DNA of 64,000 bases from assembly GCA_017415775.1 (NCBI GenBank), contig JAFQFC010000045.1, positions 1 through 64,000 of the forward strand, written 5' to 3'. The notes below the pieces were generated by a model that ran no database searches, was not told where the DNA came from, and worked only from the letters and a program-made list of their open reading frames with translations. Source of the DNA: Oscillospiraceae bacterium (GTDB lineage Bacteria > Bacillota > Clostridia > Oscillospirales > Oscillospiraceae). This document shows, in pieces, positions 7,544-15,902 of the stretch (within the stretch, counting starts at the first letter, position 1; every line of letters begins with the position of its first letter). A program made the position numbers and the translations under genes.

Positions 7544-8107
7544 ATGAGTATTATTCAAGAAATCGAGTCTTTTGTGCCGCTTTGTGAGCAGGAGGAAAAG
7601 GACAAGGACGTGATGCTCCACTTTCTGCGCACCAATCCCGACGCCTGCCTGCGCAAGAACACCATGGCTCACATGACGGCCTCCGGCTGGGTCATCAGTC
7701 CCGACGGGCGCCATGTGGTGATGGTGTACCACAACATCTACAACTCCTGGTCCTGGACCGGCGGCCACGCCGACGGGGAGGAGGACCTGCTGGCGGTGGC
7801 GCTGCGGGAGGCGGCGGAGGAAACGGGCCTTAAAAAGCTGCGCAGCGTGATGGACGGCCCCGTGTCGCTGGAGTGTCTGACGGTGGACGGCCACGAGAAG
7901 CGGGGCGAATATGTGCCCAGCCACCTGCACCTGAATGTGACCTACCTGCTGCAGGCGGAGGATGAGGACCTGCAGGAAAAGCCGGACGAGAACAGCGGCG
8001 TAGGCTGGTTCACCCCCGAGGAGGCGCTCTGCGCCTCCACCGAGCCGTGGATGGTGGAGCGGGTCTACCGCAAGCTGAACGAGAGAGCAAAGAAGTACAT
8101 GGAGTAA
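7544..8107 (+). CDS. Nudix hydrolase
   Basis: The 187-residue protein carries a full Nudix box near residues 77-99 (GGHADGEEDLLAVALREAAE followed by ETGL), which binds the divalent metal and hydrolyses nucleoside diphosphates linked to another moiety. The N-terminal ~45 residues (SFVPLCEQEEKDKDVMLHFL) and the segment W-W-TGGH are like NUDIX proteins annotated as ADP-ribose or general pyrophosphatases in Clostridia; the substrate is not known. GAGGAAAAA precedes ATG with little space, so initiation may be weak. The next gene begins 10 bp after the stop. Confidence 0.85.
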   Translation: MSIIQEIESFVPLCEQEEKDKDVMLHFLRTNPDACLRKNTMAHMTASGWVISPDGRHVVMVYHNIYNSWSWTGGHADGEEDLLAVALREAAEETGLKKLRSVMDGPVSLECLTVDGHEKRGEYVPSHLHLNVTYLLQAEDEDLQEKPDENSGVGWFTPEEALCASTEPWMVERVYRKLNERAKKYME

Positions 8108-8117
8108 CGAGGTGCAT

Positions 8118-8594
8118 ATGTACCGACACAATCAGAACCACAGCCGACACATTTCGCTGCACGACTGCCGTGCGGAAAGGATGGCGCTGGAAAACGGTGT
8201 GCTGTCTCTGACCTTTCCCGATGGCATCTGGGTTACCCCGGAGCACGAGGAGAACCCTACGCAAAATGTGGTGCGTACCGGCGAAGCGCAGGTGGACTTC
8301 ACGATTCTGGACGAGGAGATCGACGGTATTACCGTTTATGTGTATCGCCGCGGCAGAGGGGGTAAAGTGTGGCGCGAGGAATGGGAAGCTGAGAACTTTA
8401 TCAGCGCCGTGAATGAGGGCGCTTTTCAGCTGGAGTTTCTCTATGATTACCGGCAGAAGGGGGCACCGTATCGGCTGTACCATTGTGTGGTGTGGTTTGA
8501 GCAAAAACCCTACTGTTATGAGTGTGATCTGTATCTCCACACCGATAGCGTGGCCTATCGATGGAACGAGCTGCGCTGTGACCGAATATGGTGA
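8118..8594 (+). CDS. Hypothetical protein, 158 residues
   Basis: No family was recognised. The sequence begins MYRHNQNHSRHISLHDCRAE, is beta-rich with alternating aromatic residues, has no signal peptide or membrane segment, and ends near ELRCDRIW. It looks like a small cytoplasmic beta-sandwich or barrel. GAGG five bases before the ATG at 8118 fixes the start; a GTG six bases earlier is possible. It is probably co-transcribed with the Nudix gene and is followed by a strong terminator. Base composition is slightly more AT-rich than its neighbours, which may mean a recent arrival. Confidence 0.7.
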   Translation: MYRHNQNHSRHISLHDCRAERMALENGVLSLTFPDGIWVTPEHEENPTQNVVRTGEAQVDFTILDEEIDGITVYVYRRGRGGKVWREEWEAENFISAVNEGAFQLEFLYDYRQKGAPYRLYHCVVWFEQKPYCYECDLYLHTDSVAYRWNELRCDRIW

Positions 8595-8597
8595 AAT

Positions 8598-8632
8598 AAA
8601 AAGAGAGCCGCAGCTGCGGCTCTCTTTTTATA
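8598..8632 (+). terminator. Bidirectional terminator
   Basis: A 14-bp perfect palindrome half (AAAGAGAGCCGCAG with its complement CTGCGGCTCTCTTT) with T and A tracts on both sides lies between convergent genes. Confidence 0.9.
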
Positions 8633-8641
8633 TTCTGTTTT

Positions 8642-9055
8642 TTACAGGACCATCACCAGCGTGCCGGCGGTGATGAGGACGATGCCCACGGCGCTTTTCC
8701 AAGTGAATGCTTCGTGGAAGAAGACAAAGGCCAGAAGCAGCGTGATAACAACGCTGAGCTTGTCAATGGGCACCACCTTGGTGACCTCGCCCAACTGCAG
8801 CGCCTTATAATAGCACAGCCAGGAAAGGCCGGTAGCCACGCCGGAGAGGATGAGGAAGAGCCAGCTGCGGCGGCTGATGTCGCCGATGCCGGTCTGGGCG
8901 TCGGTGAGAAACACGATGCCCCATGCCATGACCAGCACCACGGCGGTGCGGATGGCGGTGGCGAGGTGGGAGTTGACGCCGTCAATACCGGCCTTGGCCA
9001 GCAGGGACGTGGAGGCGGCAAATATGGCGGAAAGAAGCGCATAGATGAGCCACAT
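8642..9055 (-). CDS. EamA/DMT-type half transporter, four membrane helices
   Basis: A 137-residue membrane protein (MWLIYALLSAIFAASTSLLA...) with four hydrophobic segments, one EamA repeat instead of the usual two. Such single-repeat members of the drug/metabolite transporter superfamily must pair, usually as antiparallel dimers. The substrate is unknown. AAGGAGG precedes ATG by seven bases. It is the last gene of a minus-strand set with the DUF554 and TcdA genes, 42 bp after DUF554. Confidence 0.8.
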   Translation of the reverse strand: MWLIYALLSAIFAASTSLLAKAGIDGVNSHLATAIRTAVVLVMAWGIVFLTDAQTGIGDISRRSWLFLILSGVATGLSWLCYYKALQLGEVTKVVPIDKLSVVITLLLAFVFFHEAFTWKSAVGIVLITAGTLVMVL

Positions 9056-9097
9056 AAAAAGGACCTCCTTGTTTCGTATCTTGCAAAGGGTGAATTT

Positions 9098-9775
9098 TTA
9101 CATAAACTGGCACAGCAGGATGGGCAGGAACACGGCGGGCATCATGTTCAGAAGCTTCAGCTTGGTGATGCCCAGCAGATTGCCGCTGATGCCCAGGATC
9201 AGCAGGGAACCCACGAAGGTGATCTCGTTGACCACCACCTCCGTCAGCAGGGGGGCCACCAGCGAGGCCAGCAGGGTGATGCCGCCCTCCACCACGAAGA
9301 CGCTGATGCCGGCAAAGGCCACGCCGATGCCCAGCGTGGAGGCGAAGATGATGGAGCTGATGCCGTCGATGACGGACTTGGCGATGAGGATGGTGTGGTC
9401 ATTCTTCAGGCCGCTGTCCAGGGAGCCCATGATGGTCATGGCGCCTACGGCAAACAGCAGCGTGCAGGTGACGAAGCCTTCGGTGATGCGGCCCTTGCCC
9501 TTGAACTTCTCCTGCAGCTTGTCGCCCAGACGGGTCACGGCCCGGTCGATGTCCAGGGCTTCGCCGATGACGGTGCCAAGGACCAGAGACAGGATGGGGA
9601 CCAGGGGCTTGGTGCTGTTCATCAGGCCCGGCACGGCGATGCCGATGGTGATGAGGGCCACGGCGGACATGGTGGCGGTGCGGATCCGCTCACTGAGGAA
9701 TTTACCGGCCACCAGACCCACAAAGGTACCGGCGACGACGGTGATGAGATTGACAAGAGCACCTGTTAAGATCAT
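9098..9775 (-). CDS. DUF554 family membrane protein (YdfK-like)
   Basis: A 225-residue integral membrane protein with about seven hydrophobic segments. Sequence blocks GALVNLITVVAGTFVGLVAG, VLGTVIGEALDID and FVTCTLLFAVGAMTIMGSLD are typical of DUF554 (YdfK). The family is thought to be a transporter, but no substrate is established. AAGGAG lies in the six-base gap after tcdA, so the two genes are translated as one unit. Confidence 0.85.
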   Translation of the reverse strand: MILTGALVNLITVVAGTFVGLVAGKFLSERIRTATMSAVALITIGIAVPGLMNSTKPLVPILSLVLGTVIGEALDIDRAVTRLGDKLQEKFKGKGRITEGFVTCTLLFAVGAMTIMGSLDSGLKNDHTILIAKSVIDGISSIIFASTLGIGVAFAGISVFVVEGGITLLASLVAPLLTEVVVNEITFVGSLLILGISGNLLGITKLKLLNMMPAVFLPILLCQFM

Positions 9776-9781
9776 GGCTGT

Positions 9782-10498
9782 TTACTCCTTTTCATTGATC
9801 AGATCCTGAATGACGGCACTGGCCATCATCAGTCCGGCGCAGGAGGGGACCCACGCCACGCTGGCAGGGACGCTGCGCCGTCCGGGAGGGGGCGCTTCCG
9901 GCTGCGTCGTTTCTGCCGGTTCCTCGGGGCTGAACACCACCTTCAGGTGGTGGATGTTCCGGGCGCGCAGCTCCTTGCGCATGACCCGGGCCAGCGGGCA
10001 GCCGGAGGTTTTGGAAATGTCGGTGATGCGCAGCTGCGAGGGGTCCAGCTTGTTGCCGGTGCCCAGTGCGCTGAGGATGGGGATGCCCCGCTGCTGTGCC
10101 TGCTCGATCAGGTCCAGCTTGCAGGAGACAAGATCGATGGCGTCCACGATGTAGTCGTACCGGGCGGTGAAAAATTCTTCCCGGTGGGCGGCGTCGTAGG
10201 TGGCGCAGATGGGGTGGACCACGATGTCCGGGTTGATGTCCCGGCAGCGCTGTGCCGCCGCTTCGGCCTTGGCAAGGCCCACGGTGGACTCCAGCGCAAA
10301 GAGCTGGCGGTTGATGTTGGAGACGGACAGTGTGTCCTGGTCCACCAGCGTCAGCTTACCCACGCCGCTGCGGCTCAGCGCCTCCACGGCGTAGCTGCCC
10401 ACGCCGCCCAGACCGAACACCGCCACATGACTGCGGCGCAGCTTGTCCATGGCGCCGCTTCCCAGCATCATCTCCGTGCGGATAAAACGCTCGTTCAT
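9782..10498 (-). CDS. tcdA: tRNA threonylcarbamoyladenosine dehydratase
   Basis: A 238-residue E1-like (ThiF/MoeB superfamily) enzyme. The nucleotide-binding motif VFGLGGVGSYAVEALSRSGV lies at residues 27-46 and the NINRQLFAL motif follows. The region SKTSGCPLARVMRKELR and the late GLMMASAVIQDLI are typical of TcdA (CsdL). TcdA uses ATP to convert t6A37 in tRNA into its cyclic form. The protein is of normal length. AAAGGAGCA precedes ATG. Only 80 bp and a terminator separate it from the foldase gene upstream, so transcription may depend partly on read-through. Confidence 0.9.
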   Translation of the reverse strand: MNERFIRTEMMLGSGAMDKLRRSHVAVFGLGGVGSYAVEALSRSGVGKLTLVDQDTLSVSNINRQLFALESTVGLAKAEAAAQRCRDINPDIVVHPICATYDAAHREEFFTARYDYIVDAIDLVSCKLDLIEQAQQRGIPILSALGTGNKLDPSQLRITDISKTSGCPLARVMRKELRARNIHHLKVVFSPEEPAETTQPEAPPPGRRSVPASVAWVPSCAGLMMASAVIQDLINEKE

Positions 10499-10529
10499 AG
10501 GAATTGCTCCTTTCGTGGAAGGGAAAAAG

Positions 10530-10564
10530 GAAAGGGCCAGCGCACATGGCGCCGGCCCTTTGTT
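10530..10564 (-). terminator. Terminator of the PrsA-like foldase gene
   Basis: AAAGGGCC, a bulge and GCGC pair with GCGC and GGCCCTTT. On the minus strand CCTTTTTCCC follows the stem. Confidence 0.75.
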
Positions 10565-10583
10565 TACGTCATTTCAGGCCGGA

Positions 10584-12176
10584 TCAGCCCACGTATTTCA
10601 TGCCGCTGTGCTCCTCGGCGGACAGGCCTTCCTGCAGGCTTTCCATCCAGGCAGCATAGTCCTCGTTCAGCTTGGTGGTACGGGCCTTCAGCAGCCAGTA
10701 GGGATCGTCGGAAACGCCGTCAAAGTACATGACGTGGTAACCGGTGTAGTAGCCGGCCATATCCACGAACACGATGCCGGTGTCGCCGGCCTGACGGCTC
10801 TCGTCATAGATCCACTCGTCGAAAGCGGCGACCATCTCGCCCTTGCCCACGTTGGTGTACAGACCGCCGTTGCCCACGCTGCCGGTATCGTCGCTGTTCT
10901 TGTCAGCCAGCTCGCCGAAAGCCTCGGCGGTCTTGGTGCCTGCCTTGAACTGGTCCAGCAGGCCCTCGGCCTTGGCCTTGGCAGCGTCCAGCAGGACCTG
11001 GCGCTTTTCCTTGTAGTCCTCAGCCGTGCTGTCCAGACCGGACTCGTCGATGGAGCACAGGATGTGGCGGACGTTGACGGGATGATACTCCACACGCTCA
11101 CGGCTGTGGTAGACGACCACGTAGTAGGTGGAATCGGTGTTGAGCATGCCGGCATCGTCGGCCTTGCGGGCGGAGTCAAAGACCCACTCCTGCACGGTGC
11201 CGCCGCTGTAGGAAGCCTCTTCCTGATGGAAGTAGTTGGCGATGTCGGAATACTCCTTGGCCAGAGATTCCAGATCGCCGCCGGCCTGATACTTGGCCAG
11301 CACGTCCTTGGCAGCAGCCTCGGCCTTGGCCTTGGCAGCGGCGTTCTCGGCGTCGGTGGCGGCCACGGTCTTGCCGTCAGCGTCGGTGGTGGAGGGAGCG
11401 GTACCCTTGAAGGTGACATACTCGTAGTCGGCCACGTCGAACAGGTTGGGGTTCTTGGTGTAGTACTCCTGCAGCTCAGCGTCGGTGTAGCTGTAGCCTT
11501 CCAGCTTGGAAGCCTGATAACGGGAGGTCAGCACGGCGTTGGACAGCAGCTTCTCAAACACGGGCTTGGTCATGGTGTTGCCGAACAGGCTCTTGAGGTA
11601 AGCGTTGGTGGTAACACCGGACTGCTTGGAATACTCCTCCAGAGCGGCCATGGTGTCGCTCAGTTCCTTCTTGGCATCGTCGTCCAGCTCGTAGCCGTCG
11701 GCCTTGGCGGCCTTGATGAGGGCGGTCTGCTCGATCAGCACGTCCTTGGTCACCTGCATGAAGTAGTCATGCCAGGTCATCTTCTCCACGCCCTCGGGCA
11801 AGGTGGCACCCAGAAACAGCAGGTCCATATCGGTCATTTCCTGCTGGTCCATGGGCAGGGAGGGGTCGGCGCTCATGTAGCTGCCGTATTCGCTGCTGAG
11901 GGTGCTGTTCATCACATTATTGTAATAGTAGTTGACCTCGGCGGCGGAGAACTTGGTGCCATCCACGCTGACAGCGGCGCTGGTGCGCTGGATGATGTTG
12001 GAGTTCCACACCAGCAGGACGGCGGTCACCAGCACAAAGATGGCGGCGATGCTGCCGTACAGAATGTTGGCGCGGCGCTGCTGCTTGCGTGCTTCCTCGG
12101 CACGGATCTCTTTGATGTCGGGAATGCCCTGTGCGGCCAGTTCCTGACGGATTTTCTTTTCTCTAGATGCGCTCAT
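10584..12176 (-). CDS. Membrane-anchored parvulin-type peptidyl-prolyl isomerase (PrsA/SurA-like)
   Basis: A 530-residue extracytoplasmic foldase. Residues 1-37 are charged and cytoplasmic, 38-60 form one membrane helix (ANILYGSIAAIFVLVTAVLL), and the rest is outside. A SurA_N-like chaperone region (about 70-330) precedes a parvulin domain beginning NVRHILCSIDES and containing a long helix, then SVGNGGLYTNVGKGEM and the end GYYTGYHVMYF. PrsA-type proteins help exported proteins fold at the membrane-wall interface. Unlike Bacillus PrsA there is no lipobox; anchoring is by the N-terminal helix. It has a clear promoter (12238-12266) and terminator and is monocistronic. Confidence 0.85.
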   Translation of the reverse strand: MSASREKKIRQELAAQGIPDIKEIRAEEARKQQRRANILYGSIAAIFVLVTAVLLVWNSNIIQRTSAAVSVDGTKFSAAEVNYYYNNVMNSTLSSEYGSYMSADPSLPMDQQEMTDMDLLFLGATLPEGVEKMTWHDYFMQVTKDVLIEQTALIKAAKADGYELDDDAKKELSDTMAALEEYSKQSGVTTNAYLKSLFGNTMTKPVFEKLLSNAVLTSRYQASKLEGYSYTDAELQEYYTKNPNLFDVADYEYVTFKGTAPSTTDADGKTVAATDAENAAAKAKAEAAAKDVLAKYQAGGDLESLAKEYSDIANYFHQEEASYSGGTVQEWVFDSARKADDAGMLNTDSTYYVVVYHSRERVEYHPVNVRHILCSIDESGLDSTAEDYKEKRQVLLDAAKAKAEGLLDQFKAGTKTAEAFGELADKNSDDTGSVGNGGLYTNVGKGEMVAAFDEWIYDESRQAGDTGIVFVDMAGYYTGYHVMYFDGVSDDPYWLLKARTTKLNEDYAAWMESLQEGLSAEEHSGMKYVG

Positions 12177-12237
12177 GTTGTTGTCAATCCTCTCAAAAAA
12201 CAGATATTTCTACCCTTGCCGATAAAGTTACCAAGCC

Positions 12238-12266
12238 ATTATACAGGACTTTCCCTGAATTCGCAA
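12238..12266 (-). promoter_or_regulatory. Sigma-A promoter of the foldase gene
   Basis: On the minus strand TTGCGA (12266-12261) and a perfect TATAAT (12243-12238) are 17 bp apart, about 60 bp before the ATG. Confidence 0.8.
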
Positions 12267-12311
12267 GGGGGGAATCACATTTATCTTGCCATAAATGGCT
12301 GAAATGCAGCT

Positions 12312-12455
12312 GAAAAAACGGCTGCCCGGGCAAAATAAGGCCACCTGCGGGCGTGGGGGCCGAGTTATAACCTGCACCATCTCACGCAGGTGGGTTGTCT
12401 CCAGCTTGCTTTACTGCTTCCAACATCCAGCCGCAGACGGCAGCCGGGAGGCCTG
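12312..12455 (-). ncRNA. Candidate structured small RNA, three-way junction with U tract
   Basis: This part of the 417-bp gene-free gap 12177-12593 holds no ORF but strong nested pairing on the minus strand. P1 pairs 12439-12446 with 12319-12326 (CGGCTGCC/GGCAGCCG) and is followed at once by TTTTTT. P2 pairs 12431-12436 with 12345-12350 (CTGCGG/CCGCAG). Inside are P3 (GTTG 12421-12424 with CAAC 12394-12397) and P4 (ACCTGC/GCAGGT, 12386-12391 with 12370-12375). It lies after one terminator and before the foldase promoter, so it could be its own transcript. No clear promoter or known RNA family was recognised; SRP RNA and 6S RNA were considered and not supported. Confidence 0.4.
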
Positions 12456-12501
12456 CAAACCACATACTGATCCGACATCCCCTATAACCAAATGTGAGGA
12501 T

Positions 12502-12534
12502 AAAAAAGGCCCGTCACACCCCAGGTGACGGGCC
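12502..12534 (-). terminator. Terminator of the YrzB-like gene
   Basis: A 10-bp stem (GGCCCGTCAC with GTGACGGGCC) is followed on the minus strand by TTTTTTTATCC, about 60 bp after the stop codon. Confidence 0.85.
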
Positions 12535-12593
12535 TATTATACCATTGGTCGGGGGAAAAGAAAAGTCAAAATTGCGCCGCAGGCGGAGGAAAC

Positions 12594-12878
12594 TTATTCC
12601 TCGTCCTCCATCAGCTGCTCCATGAACAGCTCGTACACCTTCTCGGCCTCTTCTTCGCTGTCCAGCGTGGAGAGCATCTCCTCGCCCTTGACCATCACGC
12701 TCTTGAGGATCACCAGACCGTACTCGTCGGAATCCTCGTCAGCGCCGTCCTCCACCACGGGGAAGAAGGCCATGTAGGTCACGCCGTTCATTTCCAGCGC
12801 ATCCACGTATTCCAGATCGATGTCGTTGCCTTCGTCATCGGTCAGCGTGATAAAATTGGGACCGTATTCGTTATTCAT
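12594..12878 (-). CDS. DUF1292 family protein (YrzB-like)
   Basis: A 94-residue acidic cytoplasmic protein starting MNNEYGPNFITLTDDEGNDI, with the DUF1292 core EYVDALEMNGVTYMAFFPV and an Asp/Glu-rich C-terminus. In other Firmicutes the family sits beside yrrK and yrzL; here it stands alone. The function is unknown. AGGAGG nine bases upstream supports the internal ATG rather than a longer in-frame extension. A TTGCTT-17-TATAGT promoter lies upstream. Confidence 0.85.
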   Translation of the reverse strand: MNNEYGPNFITLTDDEGNDIDLEYVDALEMNGVTYMAFFPVVEDGADEDSDEYGLVILKSVMVKGEEMLSTLDSEEEAEKVYELFMEQLMEDEE

Positions 12879-12914
12879 AGGGTCGTCCTCCTGTATCGTT
12901 GATGTATTACGGTT

Positions 12915-12943
12915 ACTATACAAAATATTTCGGGAAAAAGCAA
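12915..12943 (-). promoter_or_regulatory. Promoter of the DUF1292 gene
   Basis: Minus strand TTGCTT (12943-12938) and TATAGT (12920-12915) are separated by 17 bp. Confidence 0.6.
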
Positions 12944-13060
12944 GGGGTTTGGGGTGGCTTTTTTGTGGAAAGCGACTAAAAACGGGCGCATATATGGCGA
13001 GTTTTTAAGTTTTGATTAAGAAATGGAAACAAAATCGACAAAAAAAGAGGTTTTTACCGC

Positions 13061-13091
13061 TTGACAGCTGTGGTAAAATGTTTTTTATACT
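13061..13091 (+). promoter_or_regulatory. Promoter of the class A penicillin-binding protein
   Basis: A perfect TTGACA (13061-13066) is followed by TTTATA at 17 bp or TATACT at 19 bp spacing, about 80 bp before the GTG start. Confidence 0.55.
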
Positions 13092-13168
13092 GGAATTGGT
13101 ATGCAGATCAGCGGATGCCGCCCTGTGCGGCAACGAAAAATACAAGCAAGAAAGGAAGGTGCCCTGTC

Positions 13169-15841
13169 GTGGAAGAGAAAAACGGCAAGAAGCTGGGCCG
13201 CAAGGTCAAGCGGGAACAGAGCGCCGGCAATAACAACGCAGGAAAGCCCAAGAAGCGTGTGGGTCTGCGGATCCTGGGCGTCCTCGGCACGCTGATGCTG
13301 GTGGGCGTTCTGACGGCTGCCATGTTTGTGGGTATTTTCATGTATTATGTGGAGACGGCGCTGAAGGGCCACGTGGAAGTGGACCTGAGCGAGTATACCC
13401 AGGAAGTGTCCACGGAGCTGTACTACAAGGATCCCGCCACCGGCGAGTGGTTCATGTACCAGACCCTGTTCGCCAACGAGAACCGCATCTGGGTGGACAG
13501 CGAGGAGATCCCCGACTATATGAAGAAGGCCACCATCGCCATCGAGGACAAGCGCTTTGAAGAGCACAAGGGCGTGGACTGGAAGGGTACGCTGCGCGGC
13601 GTGGTCTACACCGTGACCGGCCATGACGTGCAGGGCGGCTCTACCATCACCCAGCAGCTCATCAAGAACATCACCGGTGACAAGCAGAACACCGTCAAGC
13701 GCAAGGTGGTGGAGGTCTATCGCGCTCTGGCGCTGGAGCAGGAAGGCTACAGCAAGGACGAGATCCTGACCATCTACCTCAATACCATCTTTCTGGGCAA
13801 CCAGTGCTACGGTGTGCAGACGGCGGCGGATATGTACTTTAATAAGGACGCCACCGAGCTGTCTCTGGCCGAGTGCGCCACCCTCATCGGCATCACCAAC
13901 AACCCCTCCATGTACGATCCCCTGCGTGCCGACTGGAGCCGGGAGAAGAACCGTGAGCGTCAGCAGCTGATCCTCAGCCAGATGCTGGAGCAGGGCATGA
14001 TCGATCAGGCCACCCACGACGCCGCCGTGGCGGAGGAAGTGGTGTTCACCAACGGCTGGACCAATCAGGGCAACTATGTGGGCAAGCCCAGCGACAGCAA
14101 CACCGACAAGGTGGTGTCCACCGCCAACAACTCCTACTACACCGACGCCGTCATCGATGACGTGGCCGCCGCTCTGGTGGAGTACTACGGCCTCACCGAC
14201 GATGAGCCCGACGCCAACGGCTGGGTCCGTACCGCTCACGCCAAGGCCGTCAGCATGGTCTACGGCAAGGGCCTGAAGATCTACACCTGCCAGAACCCCA
14301 AGTATCAGGAGATCGCCGAGACGGTGTTTGAGAACACCAGCTTTACCAAGTATAAGGACAAGTACGGCCAGCCCCTGCAGGCCGCCATCACCGTGATGGA
14401 TCCCTACACCGGCGACATCGTGGCCATGGTGGGCGGCACCGGCGCCAAGGAATATGACCGCAGCTGGAACTGGGCCACCGAGGTGCGTCAGTGCGGATCG
14501 GCCATCAAGCCCATCTCCACCTACGCTCCCGCCCTGGATAACGGCACCATCACCGCCGGCTCCTCCATCGAGGACTATCCCATCTACCTGCGTGGCTACG
14601 GCGTGTATCCCCGCAACTCCTACGGCAACTTCGTGGGCCGTCAGACGGTGCAGGAAGCCGTCCGCCGCTCCTCCAACGCTGCCGCTGTGAACCTGAACCG
14701 TCTGTACGGCACGGCTGCGTCCTATAACTTCATGACCGAGAATCTGGGCTTCACCACCCTGACCCGCACCGACTCCGAGCAGGTGGGCAACATGGCGCTG
14801 GGCGGCCTGCAGTACGGCGTCACCACCGAGGAGATGGCCGCTGCCTTCTCCGCCTTCGTCAACGACGGTATCTACACCAAGCCCCGTACCTTCGAGCGTG
14901 TGGAGCTGAGCGACGGCACCGTGCTGATCGACAACGCCAGCCAGTCCCATGTGGCCATGAAGTCCACCACCGCCTACCAGATGCGCCAGCTGCTGCTGGA
15001 GGTCGTCTCTCAGGGTACCGGTACTTCCGCTGACTTCTCCGGCCAGCCTGTGGCCGGTAAGACCGGTACCACCGACGCCAACCGTGACCGTTACTTCGTG
15101 GGCTTCACCGCCTACTACTGCGCTGCGGTGTGGAGCGGCTACAAGTCCAACGACACCATCGACATCAGCTCCAACCCCTCGGCCAGCCTGTGGCGCTCCG
15201 TTATGAAGGAGATCCACAAGGATCTGAGCCGTAAGAACTTCAGCAAGGGCTCCGGCCTGACCACCGTCAGCGTCTGTACCGACAGCGGCCTGCGGGCCAC
15301 CGACGCCTGCACCCACGATCTGCGCGGCAGCCGTGTCCGCAGCGTCACCGTGGCTTCCGAGTTCGCTCCCAAGGAGAGCTGCAACATGCACACCATGGTG
15401 CAGTACTGCACGGAAGGCAAGCATCTCGCCACCGAGTTCTGCCCTGCAGAGACGGTGAAGGACGTGGCTGTGCTGGACTTCGCCCGTGAGCTGGTCACCA
15501 AGAACGGCAGCGCCATCAAGCCCGATGACACCGTGCAGGCCAGCGTGGTGAAGGCCAAGGACCACGAATACCTGCTGCAGACCGTCAGCCTGGGCGAGCT
15601 TTGCCCGGTCCACCAGACGGCCCCGGAGCCGATCCTGCCTGAGTTCCCCGACTTCCCCGATTTCCCCGACATCCCCGGCACCGGCGATGAAGGCGGTCAG
15701 GGCGGTCAAGGCGGCCAGGGCGGCCAGGGCGGCCAGGGCGACCAGGGCGGCCAGGGTAATCAGGGCGGCCAGGGCGGCGAAGGCACCGGCACCGATGCCG
15801 GCACCGGCGCCAATCTTGCCGGTTTCCACTGGCCCTGGTAA
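13169..15841 (+). CDS. Bifunctional class A penicillin-binding protein (PBP1a-like)
   Basis: An 890-residue peptidoglycan synthase. A basic cytoplasmic tail is followed by one membrane helix (about residues 36-60). The glycosyltransferase domain has AIEDKRFEEHKGVDWKG and GGSTITQQLIKNI, then the transpeptidase with catalytic SAIK (in RQCGSAIKPIS), the SSN triad (RRSSNAAAV) and KTGTT. Cys-bearing and low-complexity tails follow; residues about 835-875 are GGQ repeats encoded by 9-bp units. It polymerises and cross-links lipid II outside the membrane. The GTG at 13169, eight bases after AAGGAAGG, gives the proper N-terminus; the upstream in-frame extension includes the promoter. A shared terminator follows. 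Confidence 0.93.
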   Translation: MEEKNGKKLGRKVKREQSAGNNNAGKPKKRVGLRILGVLGTLMLVGVLTAAMFVGIFMYYVETALKGHVEVDLSEYTQEVSTELYYKDPATGEWFMYQTLFANENRIWVDSEEIPDYMKKATIAIEDKRFEEHKGVDWKGTLRGVVYTVTGHDVQGGSTITQQLIKNITGDKQNTVKRKVVEVYRALALEQEGYSKDEILTIYLNTIFLGNQCYGVQTAADMYFNKDATELSLAECATLIGITNNPSMYDPLRADWSREKNRERQQLILSQMLEQGMIDQATHDAAVAEEVVFTNGWTNQGNYVGKPSDSNTDKVVSTANNSYYTDAVIDDVAAALVEYYGLTDDEPDANGWVRTAHAKAVSMVYGKGLKIYTCQNPKYQEIAETVFENTSFTKYKDKYGQPLQAAITVMDPYTGDIVAMVGGTGAKEYDRSWNWATEVRQCGSAIKPISTYAPALDNGTITAGSSIEDYPIYLRGYGVYPRNSYGNFVGRQTVQEAVRRSSNAAAVNLNRLYGTAASYNFMTENLGFTTLTRTDSEQVGNMALGGLQYGVTTEEMAAAFSAFVNDGIYTKPRTFERVELSDGTVLIDNASQSHVAMKSTTAYQMRQLLLEVVSQGTGTSADFSGQPVAGKTGTTDANRDRYFVGFTAYYCAAVWSGYKSNDTIDISSNPSASLWRSVMKEIHKDLSRKNFSKGSGLTTVSVCTDSGLRATDACTHDLRGSRVRSVTVASEFAPKESCNMHTMVQYCTEGKHLATEFCPAETVKDVAVLDFARELVTKNGSAIKPDDTVQASVVKAKDHEYLLQTVSLGELCPVHQTAPEPILPEFPDFPDFPDIPGTGDEGGQGGQGGQGGQGGQGDQGGQGNQGGQGGEGTGTDAGTGANLAGFHWPW

Positions 15842-15859
15842 GGACCGAAAACATGCATG

Positions 15860-15897
15860 AAAAAAATCCCAACCGCTGCTGCGGTTGGGATTTTTTT
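15860..15897. terminator. Bidirectional terminator between PBP and serC
   Basis: A 15-bp arm AAAAAATCCCAACCG pairs with CGGTTGGGATTTTT around a short loop, with A and T tracts at both ends between convergent genes. Confidence 0.9.
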
Positions 15898-15902
15898 GCG
15901 CT

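Noticed and set aside
12312..12455. SRP RNA or 6S RNA
   Set aside because: The GGAA tetraloop and GGAAGCAGC-type SRP hairpin are not both present, and the central bubble layout of 6S RNA could not be built; left as an unassigned RNA.
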